Shown: positions 43,272-52,437 of the stretch, piece by piece
Position numbering within the stretch: position 1 is the first letter of the stretch
Layout of the letters: the number at the start of each line of letters is the position of its first letter
NCBI GenBank assembly: GCA_903927615.1
Contig: CAIYNU010000006.1
Coordinates: forward strand, 152,922-216,921
DNA length: 64,000 nt
Reading direction: 5' to 3'
Source of the DNA: an uncultured Rhodospirillales bacterium
GTDB lineage: Bacteria > Pseudomonadota > Alphaproteobacteria > Azospirillales > Azospirillaceae
Translations under genes and position numbers: made by a program
The notes under the pieces: generated by a model
Told to the model about the DNA's origin: nothing
Databases searched by the model: none
Seen by the model: the letters and a program-made list of their open reading frames with translations, nothing else

Positions 43272-44162
43272 ATGAACCGTTTTTCCGTCTGTGCGGCGGC
43301 GCTGGTCGCCGTCGCTTCCGGCGCTGCCCAGGCCCACGGCATTGCCGGCGACCGGGTGTTTCCCCCCACCTTGACCATCGACGATCCGGCGGTGGGCGAT
43401 GAGTTGTCTTTGCCCACCTTTTCCACCCTTCACAACGGCGCCGCCGCCGACGGCAGCGCCCCGGGCAATCGGGAGTTCGATCTCGGCGGCGAATGGGACA
43501 AGACCATCACCGAGCATCTGGGCGTCTCGATCAATCTCGATTACACGCGCCTGTTGCAGGATGGCGGCGGCAGCGTCGCCGGCTGGCAGGATGTCGTGCT
43601 GGGGCTGAAATATCAGGCCTACGTCAACCCCGAGCATGAGTTCATGGCGTCGGTCGGGGTGGTTCGGGATTTGGGCGGCACCGGCGCCGCGGGGGTGGTG
43701 ACCAATGGCGGCGTCGGCTCGACCACGCCGACCGTCTATGTCGGCAAGGGGTTAGGCGACCTGCCGATCGGCGCCTTGCGACCGCTGGCCGTGACCGGCG
43801 TGGCGGGGTATCAGGTCTCCGACCAGTCGAACGTCAGCTCCAATCAATGGAACGTGGGCTGGTCACTTCAGTATTCGATCCCCTATCTCCAGCAGCATGT
43901 CAAGGACCTTGGTCTGCCGGCGGTGATCGCCGGGCTCACGCCGCTGGTCGAAGTCAATCTGGCGATCCCCACCGCCGCCGGCGCTCAGACCACCGGCACC
44001 ATCGCCCCCGGCCTGCTCTACGACGCCGACACCTGGCAATTGGGAATCGAAGCCCTGATCCCGGCCACTCACGCCACCCATACCGGAATCGGGATGATCG
44101 CCCAGCTTCATTTCTTTCTCGACGACCTCTTTCCCGCCAGCCTGGGCAAACCGCTCTTTTAA
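43272..44162 (+). CDS. Exported protein of the copper cluster, probable outer-membrane beta-barrel
   Basis: 296 residues with a signal peptide (CAAALVAVASGAAQA). The mature part begins HGIAGDRVFPPTLTIDDP and shows alternating hydrophobic strands (LGVSINLDYTRLL, DVVLGLKYQAYV, FMASVGVVRDL) ending LHFFLDDLFPASLGKPLF. This looks like a transporter-type outer-membrane barrel. The ribosome site CAGGAG is eight bases upstream. It sits between DUF2946 and copC, so copper-related uptake or export is inferred. No family name is certain. Confidence 0.65.
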   Translation: MNRFSVCAAALVAVASGAAQAHGIAGDRVFPPTLTIDDPAVGDELSLPTFSTLHNGAAADGSAPGNREFDLGGEWDKTITEHLGVSINLDYTRLLQDGGGSVAGWQDVVLGLKYQAYVNPEHEFMASVGVVRDLGGTGAAGVVTNGGVGSTTPTVYVGKGLGDLPIGALRPLAVTGVAGYQVSDQSNVSSNQWNVGWSLQYSIPYLQQHVKDLGLPAVIAGLTPLVEVNLAIPTAAGAQTTGTIAPGLLYDADTWQLGIEALIPATHATHTGIGMIAQLHFFLDDLFPASLGKPLF

Positions 44163-44189
44163 GGAACCCCTGTTTTAAGGACGCTGCCC

Positions 44190-44573
44190 ATGCGGAAAGT
44201 TCTGCTGGTGGTCACGACACTGATGGTCGCGATGCTGGGCCCCGGTCCCGGGGGCCTCGGCTCGGCCTCGGCCCACGCTCTGCTCAAGGCCGCGGTTCCG
44301 GCGGTCGGCGCCACCGTCGGCGAGGGTCCACAAGACCTGCGCCTTCGGTTTTCGGAAGGCGTCGAGGCCGCGTTTTCCGGCGTGGACATCACCACCGAGG
44401 ATGGCCGGCCGGTCGGGCCGGTCACCATCACCGTGGAGCCGGCCGATGCCGCGACCCTGATCGTCACGCTGCCGGCGCCGCTGGCCCCCGGAACCTATAC
44501 GGTTCAGTGGCATGTGGTGTCGGTCGACACCCATAAGACCCGGGGCCGCTACGGCTTCACCGTCAAACCCTAA
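44190..44573 (+). CDS. copC: Copper resistance protein CopC
   Basis: 127 residues with a signal peptide cleaved before HALLKAAVPAVGATV; the mature N-terminal His is the Cu(II) ligand in CopC proteins. Other ligand motifs include FSEGVEAAFSG, and the C-terminal WHVVSVDTHKTRGRYGFTV supplies His residues (second ligand) and the family signature. It is a single cupredoxin-like beta-barrel domain without the Met-rich Cu(I) site of plasmid CopC. It binds periplasmic copper and hands it to CopD, whose gene follows 9 bp later. Confidence 0.95.
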   Translation: MRKVLLVVTTLMVAMLGPGPGGLGSASAHALLKAAVPAVGATVGEGPQDLRLRFSEGVEAAFSGVDITTEDGRPVGPVTITVEPADAATLIVTLPAPLAPGTYTVQWHVVSVDTHKTRGRYGFTVKP

Positions 44574-44582
44574 GGCGCCGGG

Positions 44583-45533
44583 ATGCACGACGCCCTGATC
44601 ATGGCGGGTTGGCTCCATCTGGTGGCGGTGATGACCCTGTTCGGATCATTACTGTTTCCGCTCTACGCCGGCGGCAGCGCCGGTTTGCGGACCCTGAACC
44701 GGACCTGGCCGGGCTTCACGGCCTGGCAACACCCGATCCTGGTCGGGGCGAGCGGTCTGGCCCTGGTCTCGGCTCTGGTCTGGCTGGTCCTGGAGGCCGG
44801 CGAGATGAGCGACCGGCCGGCGGATGCCCTGAATCCGGACGTGATCATGGCGATCCTGACTCACACCCGTTTCGGCGCCATTTGGCAGTATCATCTGGCG
44901 CTGTCCGCGGCCCTGATGGCGGCCGTGGTCCTGTTGCCGCCCAAACGCCGTCGCGGGCTGGGGGTGGGGGATTGGGGGTTTGCGGGCCCGGGTTTGCTGC
45001 TGGCCGCCCTGTTGCTGGCCTCCCTGGCCTGGGTCGGACATGCCCAGATGGCCACGGGGACCGAGGCCACGGTGCGACTGGCCAACCAGACCGTTCACCT
45101 GATCGCGGCGGCGGCATGGCTTGGAGGATTGGCACCTCTGGCCTGGATGCTGAAACAGGCCCGCAGCCACCCGACCGCCGGTCCGCCCGGCCCGGTCTTC
45201 CGGGTCTTGCGACGATTTTCCGCCATGGCCCTGACCGCCGTGGTTTTGCTGGTGCTGAGCGGCTTGGTCAACGGCTGGTTTCTGGTGGGAAGCGTCGATG
45301 CCCTGGTGTCCACCGCCTATGGTCAGGTCCTGATGGTCAAACTGGTCCTGTTCTTCGGCCTGCTGGCCATCGCCGCGATCAACCGCCTGATCCTCATGCC
45401 GCGCCTGATCGCCGCGACCGAGCCCCGGTCCACGCTGACCGCCTTGCACCGGGCGGTGGTGGCCGAACAAGGGCTGGGCTTGGCGGCGCTGGGGGTGGCC
45501 TGCGTGCTGGGCTCGTTGGCGCCGGCGGGATGA
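44583..45533 (+). CDS. copD: Copper resistance inner-membrane protein CopD
   Basis: 316 residues with about eight membrane helices. Family features are an N-terminal helix with GWLHLVAVMTLFGSLLFPLY, HTRFGAIWQYHLALSA, NQTVHLIAAAAWLGGLAPLA and a C-terminal LVNGWFLVG/ YGQVLMVKLVLFFGLLAIAA pair. These His-bearing helices match CopD/PcoD/YcnJ, believed to import copper received from CopC. Copper uptake would serve the cytochrome oxidase encoded 5 kb downstream (inferred). Confidence 0.93.
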   Translation: MHDALIMAGWLHLVAVMTLFGSLLFPLYAGGSAGLRTLNRTWPGFTAWQHPILVGASGLALVSALVWLVLEAGEMSDRPADALNPDVIMAILTHTRFGAIWQYHLALSAALMAAVVLLPPKRRRGLGVGDWGFAGPGLLLAALLLASLAWVGHAQMATGTEATVRLANQTVHLIAAAAWLGGLAPLAWMLKQARSHPTAGPPGPVFRVLRRFSAMALTAVVLLVLSGLVNGWFLVGSVDALVSTAYGQVLMVKLVLFFGLLAIAAINRLILMPRLIAATEPRSTLTALHRAVVAEQGLGLAALGVACVLGSLAPAG

Positions 45534-45651
45534 CTCATAATTTTCCTGACGGGCGTCATCGGCAATGGGTCATGGTCATGGCTCGCCGGTATGACACCGT
45601 GGCACTCACGGCCAATTTCATGAGGTGCCACAGCATGCCCCATCCTTGCGC

Positions 45652-47553
45652 CTATGGATCATTCCCGACGCCTGCCGGTGGTCTCATGGGGACAAATTCC
45701 CCCTCCAGCTCCCGCACCAGGGGCTCCAACCGCCCCTGGTAGCGCCGGGCGCGTTCCAGGGAGCTGCGGAACAGCGGTTGGCGGACTTGGGCGGCGCTGG
45801 CGGTGCGGACCGGACGGTGGGTTTGGTGAAAGGCCAGGCAGCGGTCATCCCAGGACAGGCCGCAATGGGCCAGCAGGCGCCGGGCCTGGCCTTCCAGATC
45901 CTCCACCACCGCCTCGTAGCGGACATCCAGAATGGCGTCCTCGGGGAGAACGCGCCGCCAATGGGCCATCAACGCCTGGTATCCGCGGTAATAGCGGCCC
46001 AGTTCGGCCAGATCGAAGCTGAACTCCTGGTGATCCACGAACAGCCGGGTAAAGCACGACAGGCAGGTATCGAGGGGATCCCGGACGGTGTGGATGATCC
46101 GGGCATTGGGCAGGATCAACCGGATCAGGCCGATATGCAGAAAATTGCCCGGCATTTTGTCGGTGATGCGGGTCCGGCCCGCGGGCAGCGGCGGCAGCCG
46201 GGCCAGATAGGCCTGGCCGAGCCGGGCGAAGGCCGCGGCGTCAAGCTCCGGGACCCCTTCGGGATAGGGCAGTTCGTCGCCGACCGCAGCCAGCGCCCGG
46301 AGTTCCCCGGCGCCCAGAACCTCGGGATGGCTGGCCAGAATCTGTTCCACCAGGGTGCTGCCCGAGCGGGGCATGCCGACCACGAAAATCGGCCGGATCG
46401 AGGGGTCCCCGACCCCGCGCCGCCGTTCGAACAGGCCGGCATCGAACACTGCGGCGATCCGATCGAACAGCGCCCGGGTGGCGGTCTCGTCATAGTCCAG
46501 ACGGCTGCGCTTGAGGGCGTTGCCCCGGACGAAGTGGTCGAAGGCCCGTGGCGCGTCGCCGGCGTCTTCCAGGGCTTTGCCGAGGGCGAAGTGCAGGAAC
46601 ACCGCCCCGCCGGGCGGCTGACGCCCGGTGTCGGCGGCCAGGGCCTCGAGGGCGGCCAGGTCGGGATCCCCGGCGTGGAACCGCTTGAGATCGGCCCGGT
46701 TGTAATGGGCCTCGGCATAATCGGGCCGGAGCGCCAGGGCCCGTTCAAAGGCCGCCAGGGCCGGGGCCAGGTCTCCCTGTTCCCGAAGAATATGACCGCG
46801 GTTGTTCCAGGCCTCGGCCAGATCGGGCTTGAGCGCCAGCGCCCGCTCGTACCCGGCCAGCGCCGCCTCGCCGTCGCCGAGCGCCATCAGGGTGTTGCCC
46901 AGATTGAGATGGGCCTCGGCATAATCGGGCATGATGGTCAGCGCCCGCCGGTAATGGGCCACGGCCTCGGCGAGCCGGCCCTGATCGTGCAGCGCGTTGC
47001 CGAGATTCATCAAAGCGCCCGGATGGTCGGGCCGCAGCACCAGCACCTGCCGGTACCAGGCCTCGGCTGCCACCGGCCGCCCGGCGGTCTTGGCCAGGAG
47101 TCCCAGATTGAGATGGGCTTCGGCCAGGTCGGGCTTGAGCGCCAGCGCCCGCCGGTAGTCGGCCTCGGCCTCTTCAAACCGTCCCTGCCGTTGACGCAGA
47201 CTGCCCAGGGTCTGGTGGGCCTCGGCCAGGTCGGGCCGCAGCGCCGTCACCCGCAAGAACGCCTCCGCGGCCTCGTCGAACCGCCCCAGGGCCTGGAGCA
47301 CCAGACCGAGATTGGTGTAGATCTCCGGGACCCGATTGCCCATGGCGATGGCCCGGCGGATCAGCTCGACCGCGGCCTCGGCGTGGCCGGTCTGATGGGC
47401 CAGGACGCCCAGCAGGTGAAGCGCGTCGGGGTGATCGGGGACCGTCGTCAGAATCTGCCGGTAAAGCGCCTCGGCCTCGGCCAGTCGCCCGGCCTGGTGA
47501 TGGGCCACCGCCGAGGCCAAGGATGAGGCCACTCGTTTCTGCTTCCGGTTCAC
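45652..47553 (-). CDS. TPR-sulfotransferase
   Basis: 633 residues from GTG 47553 (GAGGAGAGG seven bases before). Residues 1-340 are about ten TPRs (RLAEAEALYRQILTTVPDHP and repeats). The C-terminal 270 residues form a sulfotransferase_1/3-like domain with the PAPS-binding loop FVVGMPRSGSTLVEQILA and a later TVRDPLDTCLSCFTR segment for the 3'-phosphate. It would transfer sulfate from PAPS to a protein or glycan chosen by the TPR part. PAPS synthesis genes are not in the window. It is one of three TPR-enzyme fusions here. Confidence 0.88.
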   Translation of the reverse strand: MNRKQKRVASSLASAVAHHQAGRLAEAEALYRQILTTVPDHPDALHLLGVLAHQTGHAEAAVELIRRAIAMGNRVPEIYTNLGLVLQALGRFDEAAEAFLRVTALRPDLAEAHQTLGSLRQRQGRFEEAEADYRRALALKPDLAEAHLNLGLLAKTAGRPVAAEAWYRQVLVLRPDHPGALMNLGNALHDQGRLAEAVAHYRRALTIMPDYAEAHLNLGNTLMALGDGEAALAGYERALALKPDLAEAWNNRGHILREQGDLAPALAAFERALALRPDYAEAHYNRADLKRFHAGDPDLAALEALAADTGRQPPGGAVFLHFALGKALEDAGDAPRAFDHFVRGNALKRSRLDYDETATRALFDRIAAVFDAGLFERRRGVGDPSIRPIFVVGMPRSGSTLVEQILASHPEVLGAGELRALAAVGDELPYPEGVPELDAAAFARLGQAYLARLPPLPAGRTRITDKMPGNFLHIGLIRLILPNARIIHTVRDPLDTCLSCFTRLFVDHQEFSFDLAELGRYYRGYQALMAHWRRVLPEDAILDVRYEAVVEDLEGQARRLLAHCGLSWDDRCLAFHQTHRPVRTASAAQVRQPLFRSSLERARRYQGRLEPLVRELEGEFVPMRPPAGVGNDP

Positions 47554-47682
47554 GGTCGTCCTCTCCTCACGATACCGGCGCGCTTAAAGACTGACGGTGT
47601 GGACGGCCGCTACCCACCAGTGAACCGAGGCGATCCTGGACCTCCGAGACGTTACGGGTTCAAAGGGCCAGCCGGCCCCGGC

Positions 47683-48648
47683 TCAGGCCTCCGGCCCCGG
47701 CTCGCCGCCGGAACCGGTCGGGAGTGCCGGAAAGCTCAAGTAACTCAGACGTTTCATCTCCTGGCGGCCCCGGGTCACGGTCTCCAGGATCAGGCCGCAC
47801 CCCAGGCTGAGAAACGCCAGCAGCATCATGCCGGTGGCCAGTACCGCGGTCGGCAGCCGCGGCACCAGGCCGGTGTGGAGGAAGGTGATCACCACCGGCC
47901 AGATCACCGCCACCGACCCCACCGCCAGCACCGCGAACAGAGTCGTGAAGAACGCCATCGGCCGTTCCTGCTTGATCAGCCTCAGGATGGTGCCGAGGAT
48001 GCGCAGGCCGTCGCGGAAGGTCCGCAGCTTGCTGACCGAACCCACGGGCCGGTCCTTGTACGGTGTCGTGACCTCGGCCACCGGCAGATCGAGTTCAAGG
48101 GCGTGGACCGTCAGTTCGGTCTCGATCTCAAAGCCGCTGGACAGTGCCGGAAACGACTTGACGAAGCGACGCGAGAACACCCGGTAGCCCGACAGCATGT
48201 CGCTGATCCGGTTGCCGAAAATGCGCGCCACCATGGTGGTCAGCAGCACATTGCCGAAGCGGTGGCCAGGCCGGTAGGCCGCCTTGATGTCGGTCACGCG
48301 CGCGGCGTTGACCATGTCCAGGTGTCCGCTCAGCAGGCATTCGATCAGCGCCGGGGCGCTGGCGGCGTCATAGGTGTCGTCGCCATCGACCAGGACATAA
48401 ATCTCGGCCTCGATATCGGCGAACATCCGCCGGACCACATGGCCTTTGCCCTGAAGCGGCTCGCGCCGGACCACCGCGCCCGCGGCCCGTGCCACCTCCC
48501 GGGTCCGGTCCCGGGAGTTGTTGTCGTAAACATACAGGGTGGCTGACGGCAGCGCCTGCCGGAAATCGCGAACCACCGTCCCGATTGCCGCTTCTTCATT
48601 GTAACAGGGGATCAGGACGGCGATGCGGTTCGAACGGGAGCCGGTCAT
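47683..48648 (-). CDS. Glycosyltransferase family 2 with two C-terminal membrane helices
   Basis: 321 residues from ATG 48648, whose start overlaps the SDR stop (ATGA). The GT2 domain has IAVLIPCYNEEAAIGTV, YVYDNNSRDRT, LQGKGHVVRRMF and the DxD motif LVDGDDTYD. Two C-terminal helices (FFTTLFAVLAVGSVAVI and LATGMMLLAFLSLGCGL) resemble DPM1/GtrB-type polyprenyl-phosphate sugar synthases. It would make a lipid-linked sugar donor. Translational coupling to COX15 and the SDR is surprising and may only reflect gene packing. Confidence 0.87.
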   Translation of the reverse strand: MTGSRSNRIAVLIPCYNEEAAIGTVVRDFRQALPSATLYVYDNNSRDRTREVARAAGAVVRREPLQGKGHVVRRMFADIEAEIYVLVDGDDTYDAASAPALIECLLSGHLDMVNAARVTDIKAAYRPGHRFGNVLLTTMVARIFGNRISDMLSGYRVFSRRFVKSFPALSSGFEIETELTVHALELDLPVAEVTTPYKDRPVGSVSKLRTFRDGLRILGTILRLIKQERPMAFFTTLFAVLAVGSVAVIWPVVITFLHTGLVPRLPTAVLATGMMLLAFLSLGCGLILETVTRGRQEMKRLSYLSFPALPTGSGGEPGPEA

Positions 48649-49409
48649 GACGGGCCTTCGGGGACCACGGGGTTGTGCCATCGAACAAGTTCACCATGAC
48701 GGGTGCAGGCAGGTTCGGCCAACTCGACGAACAGGTCGGTGACGGTTTCGGGTAACGGCCAACGGTTGCGATCTTCTCCCGGAAAGGCCTGGGCGCGAAA
48801 CGCGGTCCGCAGCGGGCCGGGGTCGATCAGGTTGACCCGCAGTTCCGGCCGGACCACCTCGGCGGCGTAGGTCCGCACCACCGTTTCCAAGGCGATCTTG
48901 CTGGCGCCATAAACGCCCCAGAACGGCGCGATGGCCCCGGTCGCGGCGGTATCGGTGACGAACATCGCCCGCCCCGCATCCGACTGGCGCAGCAGCCGGT
49001 CGAGCGTACCGATCAGCCGGGCATTGGCCAGGACGTGCAGGGTGTGCGTCCGATGCCAGGTCCGGGCATCCGAGGCCGCAACCGGCGACAACGCCCCCAG
49101 CACGCCGGCATTGGCGACCAGAATATCGAGCCGGCCATGCCGCCCGTGGATCGCCGGCCCCAGAGCGTCGATGGCGTCCAGTTCCATCAGGTCCTGGGGC
49201 ACCAGCGTGGCGGGCAAACCGCCCGCCTGACGGATGGCATCGTCCACCGCCTCGAGGGCCCCGACGGTGCGGGCCACCAGCACCACCTGCGCGCCCTCGG
49301 CGGCAAAACGCCGGGCCACCGCCGCCCCCAGCCCCCGGGAAGCCCCCGTCACCACCGCCACCCGTCCCGCCAGTCTTCGTGACACGCCGCCGGCATCCCG
49401 ACCAATCAT
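48645..49409 (-). CDS. Short-chain dehydrogenase/reductase
   Basis: 254 residues from ATG 49409, overlapping the ctaA stop (ATGA). It has TGASRGLGAAVARRFA (dinucleotide binding, TGxxxGxG), ILVANAGVLG (NAG), VTDTAATGAIA with the catalytic Ser replaced in part by Thr residues, and YGASKIALET (YxxxK). The end PELRVNLIDPGPLRTAFRAQ is typical. Classical SDR, substrate unknown. It resembles YciK-type oxidoreductases. Confidence 0.88.
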   Translation of the reverse strand: MIGRDAGGVSRRLAGRVAVVTGASRGLGAAVARRFAAEGAQVVLVARTVGALEAVDDAIRQAGGLPATLVPQDLMELDAIDALGPAIHGRHGRLDILVANAGVLGALSPVAASDARTWHRTHTLHVLANARLIGTLDRLLRQSDAGRAMFVTDTAATGAIAPFWGVYGASKIALETVVRTYAAEVVRPELRVNLIDPGPLRTAFRAQAFPGEDRNRWPLPETVTDLFVELAEPACTRHGELVRWHNPVVPEGPS

Positions 49410-50512
49410 GACGTCTGGGGCCTGAAGGCCCCGGTGGCGTCCAGGGGCAAAGCCCCCGGCCGGGCCGCCGGCACCCTCATTTCGTGCAGCGCCCAAATCA
49501 GCAAGGCCAGCAAGATAAAGGCTCCCGCCTGATGCCCGACCGCCACCGGCACCGGCACCGCCAGCAACAGCGTGGTGATCCCGAGACTGATCTGAAGCAC
49601 CACCATCGCCCCCAGCAAATGGGCGATCCGCCGGGTTTCGGCGGTCAGGGCGGCCCGGCCGATGCGGGTCCGCACCCAGTAGGCCAGCACCACCGCCCCG
49701 GTGGTCAAGGCCAGCCACCGGTGGCAGAATTGAACCGTCGGCGGATTTTCGAAGATATTGATCCAGGCCGGTCGATAGGCCCAGGCTTCGCCCGGCAGCC
49801 AGGCGCCGTTCATCAACGGAAAAGTATTATAGATCAGACCGGCATGAAGGCCGGCGACCAGCGCCCCCCAAACCAGGGTCACCAGGGCCAGCACCAGGGC
49901 CAGGGCCAGATGGCGGCGCAGGGACCGGGCCGGCCCCAGGGCGCCCGAATAGGCCCCCGGTTGCAACAGGTTCAGCGCCTGCCACAGCAGCAGGGTAAAA
50001 ATCAGCAAGGCGGTCGACAGATGGGCGGCCAGGCGGTAATGGCTGACCGACGGACGGTCAACCAGGCCGCTCGCCACCATCAGCCAGCCAACCACGCCCT
50101 GGAGTCCGCCCAACAGGAACAACCCGATCAGCCGCGGCATCAGCCGGCGGCTGATCGCGCCCCGGGCCCAGAACCACAGGAAGGGCACGACGAAAACCAC
50201 CCCGATCAGATGGGCAAACAGGCGGTGGAACCATTCCCACCAGAAAATGCCCTGGAACTCCGGGAGGCTCATGCCCTGGTTGACCGCGTGGTATTCGGGC
50301 GTCGCCTGGTAAAGGCCGAACACCCGCTGCCACTCCGGCTCGGACAGCGGCGGCAACACCCCAAGCAACGGCTTCCATTCCACCATCGACAGGCCGGAAT
50401 GGGTCAGCCGGGTTACACCGCCGATCACCACCATGGCGAAGACCATGGCGCAGCAGGTCAGCAGCCACAGGCCAATCGCCTGGTTGTCCTGGCCGGACCG
50501 GTTCACGGGCAT
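49406..50512 (-). CDS. ctaA: Haem A synthase (COX15 type)
   Basis: 368 residues. It oxidises haem O to haem A in the inner membrane. Recognisable pieces are GGVTRLTHSGLSMVEWKPLLG with conserved His and Glu, WWEWFHRLFAHLIGVVF (two haem-ligand histidines), YRLAAHLSTALLIF and FCHRWLALTTGAVV. Eight membrane helices are visible. ATG 50512 overlaps the upstream oxidase stop by one base (TAATG). Its presence directly after the fused oxidase gene implies this oxidase contains haem A. The tail is built from a dispersed hairpin repeat. Confidence 0.95.
   Translation of the reverse strand: MPVNRSGQDNQAIGLWLLTCCAMVFAMVVIGGVTRLTHSGLSMVEWKPLLGVLPPLSEPEWQRVFGLYQATPEYHAVNQGMSLPEFQGIFWWEWFHRLFAHLIGVVFVVPFLWFWARGAISRRLMPRLIGLFLLGGLQGVVGWLMVASGLVDRPSVSHYRLAAHLSTALLIFTLLLWQALNLLQPGAYSGALGPARSLRRHLALALVLALVTLVWGALVAGLHAGLIYNTFPLMNGAWLPGEAWAYRPAWINIFENPPTVQFCHRWLALTTGAVVLAYWVRTRIGRAALTAETRRIAHLLGAMVVLQISLGITTLLLAVPVPVAVGHQAGAFILLALLIWALHEMRVPAARPGALPLDATGAFRPQTS
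49412..49470. repeat. Hairpin repeat family copy overlapping a gene end
   Basis: GGGGCCTGAAGGCCCC followed by GGGGCAAAGCCCC-type sequence lies inside the last codons of ctaA, so the C-terminus of COX15 is made of repeat sequence. Confidence 0.55.
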
Positions 50513-52437
50513 TATTCTTTCTCCACAACCGTCATCAAGCTTCGCATCTTATTGTGTTCCAGACCACAATACTCGCTACAGACCAGCGAGATCGGCCCCG
50601 GCCCGACCGGCGTCAGGGTCAGCAGCGCGGCCCGGCCCGGCACCAGCAGCGCCTCGTGGCCGGCGATGACCACGCCGTGCAGGATATCCTGGCTCGCCAC
50701 ATGCAGGCGGTAGGACTGGCCGGCCTGAAGTTCCAGAACCGGACGGAAACGCCAACGCTCGGCCGCGATATACACGTCGCCGGGCGGCGGCCGCACGACC
50801 GGAAGGCCGTCCTCGGTCTCGCCGACGCGGTAGCGCGCCACCATGGCGTCGTAGCCGGCCTCGAACGCGGTGGCGTCCATGGCCTCGCTCTCGAACGCCG
50901 CCTGGGGCACCCCGCGCCAGGCCGGCATGGTCACGAACGCCGCCACCAGCACGGCACCGACACCGATCACCGCCAACCGCTCCCACCGGCGCCCATCCGC
51001 CGGAAGCCGGTCATCAGTCCGGGGCGAACGCGGATCAGTCATGGGTGGGTTCTTGCAGGGGGTGGGTTCCTTGCGGGCCAACAAACAAGACAGCACCACC
51101 GCGATGAACAGCACCCCGCCCACCACCGCCGCGACGCCGCCCAGACCATAGACGCCCATCGCCACCTTTTTCAGCGGGCTGTCGAGGCCCTGGGCCACCG
51201 CGCCCATGGTCTTGCGCGGCACCCCGGCGGCGCCGGCCACGAACATGCCGAGGGAAAACACCAGCTGGCCCCAGCCATAGAGGTGAAGCGGCCGCCAGGC
51301 CAGCGCGTCCCGGACCCCGCGCCCGAGCGCCGGCAGGATCACCGCCACGAACAAGGCCATAAACGCCAGATTCACGCCGCCGATGGCCGCGTGATAATGG
51401 GACGGCGTCCGGGCATCGCTGGCTCCGAGAAAGAAACCCATCAGGCCCCCGACCACGAACACCGCCAGGGAAATCGCCAACCCCTGCACGGCGGCCGAAC
51501 CGGCCAGGTCGGCCCGGCGCCGGATCAGCAACGCCGCCAGCCCGCCGCCCACGATCACCGGCGGCAACGTCAGCCCGGACCACAGCAGACCGGTAAAGGC
51601 GAGGCGGTGTTCCAGTCCCAGCACGTCAAAAAGGCCATAAAACACCGCCCCCGCCAGCACAAACGCCACCATCGACCCCAACACCAACCGGAACAGAGCC
51701 GGGGGCACCGGCGTTTCACCCAGCGCCTGTTCGGCAACCGCGGTCCAGGCCGCCAGCATCAGCGCGGTGTTGACGAATTGCAGGACATGCCCGCCCCCCC
51801 AAAACAGGCGTTCGTTCAGGGTCGCCAGGTCAAGGCCGGCGGGCAGGGCCAGCCCGGCCAGGGCAAAACACACCAGCGCGACCAGATAGCAAATCCCCGC
51901 CACCCCGACCGCAAAGCCGGCACACTGGCGAAGGCCGCCGGGATTGACCAGCAGGCGGATCACCGCCAGCGCCACCCCGGCCGCCACCAGCGCCAACCCG
52001 AGAGAGTAAAGGGGATGAACGACGATCGGAACATAGTTGTTCAGCTCCGGTTCGCCGACATTGAGCAGTGCCGGCACCACCAATGCCACGGCGCCCGCCG
52101 CGGCCAGCGCCAGGCCCAGCGGTCCGAGCCAGCCCAGGCGCCGGGCCGGGCCGCCGCCCGCCGCCGTCACCAGCACGGTAAAGGCCCCCAGCACCGCCAG
52201 GAACCAGACCACGAACGACAAAATGACGTGGGTGACCAGGGCGGTGTAAAAGAAACTCTGCCACGACCAGGGCAGCAGCACCTGAGTCTGGGGCACCCGC
52301 GACAGCACCAGCAGCAGCGCCAGCGCCCCGGCCATCGCCAGCGAGCCGATCGCCAGCAGCGCCCAGCCATGGAGTTCGGCACGCAGGGCAGGAGGTAACG
52401 GCAGGGGCGATACCGTCGGAACCCGGGCTCCGGTCAT
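50512..52437 (-). CDS. Single-chain haem-copper oxidase: subunit I fused to CuA subunit II (divergent)
   Basis: 641 residues. Residues 1-455 have about twelve helices. They carry His70 (VTHVILSF), His217 (WGGGHVLQFVN), a single His277 (GLEHRLAF) where most oxidases have His-His, and His347/His349 (PSHYHAAIGGVN, the HxH of helix X). The usual GHPEVY tyrosine is absent (HVLQF). After a linker with Met466, residues 475-641 are a COX2-type domain with one membrane helix and the CuA site His587, Cys620, Glu622, Cys624, His628, Met631. It could be an O2 reductase or an NO-reductase-like enzyme. No break or strong ribosome site separates the two halves. Confidence 0.8.
   Translation of the reverse strand: MTGARVPTVSPLPLPPALRAELHGWALLAIGSLAMAGALALLLVLSRVPQTQVLLPWSWQSFFYTALVTHVILSFVVWFLAVLGAFTVLVTAAGGGPARRLGWLGPLGLALAAAGAVALVVPALLNVGEPELNNYVPIVVHPLYSLGLALVAAGVALAVIRLLVNPGGLRQCAGFAVGVAGICYLVALVCFALAGLALPAGLDLATLNERLFWGGGHVLQFVNTALMLAAWTAVAEQALGETPVPPALFRLVLGSMVAFVLAGAVFYGLFDVLGLEHRLAFTGLLWSGLTLPPVIVGGGLAALLIRRRADLAGSAAVQGLAISLAVFVVGGLMGFFLGASDARTPSHYHAAIGGVNLAFMALFVAVILPALGRGVRDALAWRPLHLYGWGQLVFSLGMFVAGAAGVPRKTMGAVAQGLDSPLKKVAMGVYGLGGVAAVVGGVLFIAVVLSCLLARKEPTPCKNPPMTDPRSPRTDDRLPADGRRWERLAVIGVGAVLVAAFVTMPAWRGVPQAAFESEAMDATAFEAGYDAMVARYRVGETEDGLPVVRPPPGDVYIAAERWRFRPVLELQAGQSYRLHVASQDILHGVVIAGHEALLVPGRAALLTLTPVGPGPISLVCSEYCGLEHNKMRSLMTVVEKE

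Noticed and set aside
45625-47526. Plus-strand frame of 633 codons opposite the TPR-sulfotransferase
   Set aside because: Its repetitive pattern mirrors the TPR periodicity of the true gene.
50554-52398. Plus-strand frame of 614 codons opposite the fused oxidase
   Set aside because: Gln/His/Arg-rich shadow with no family features.
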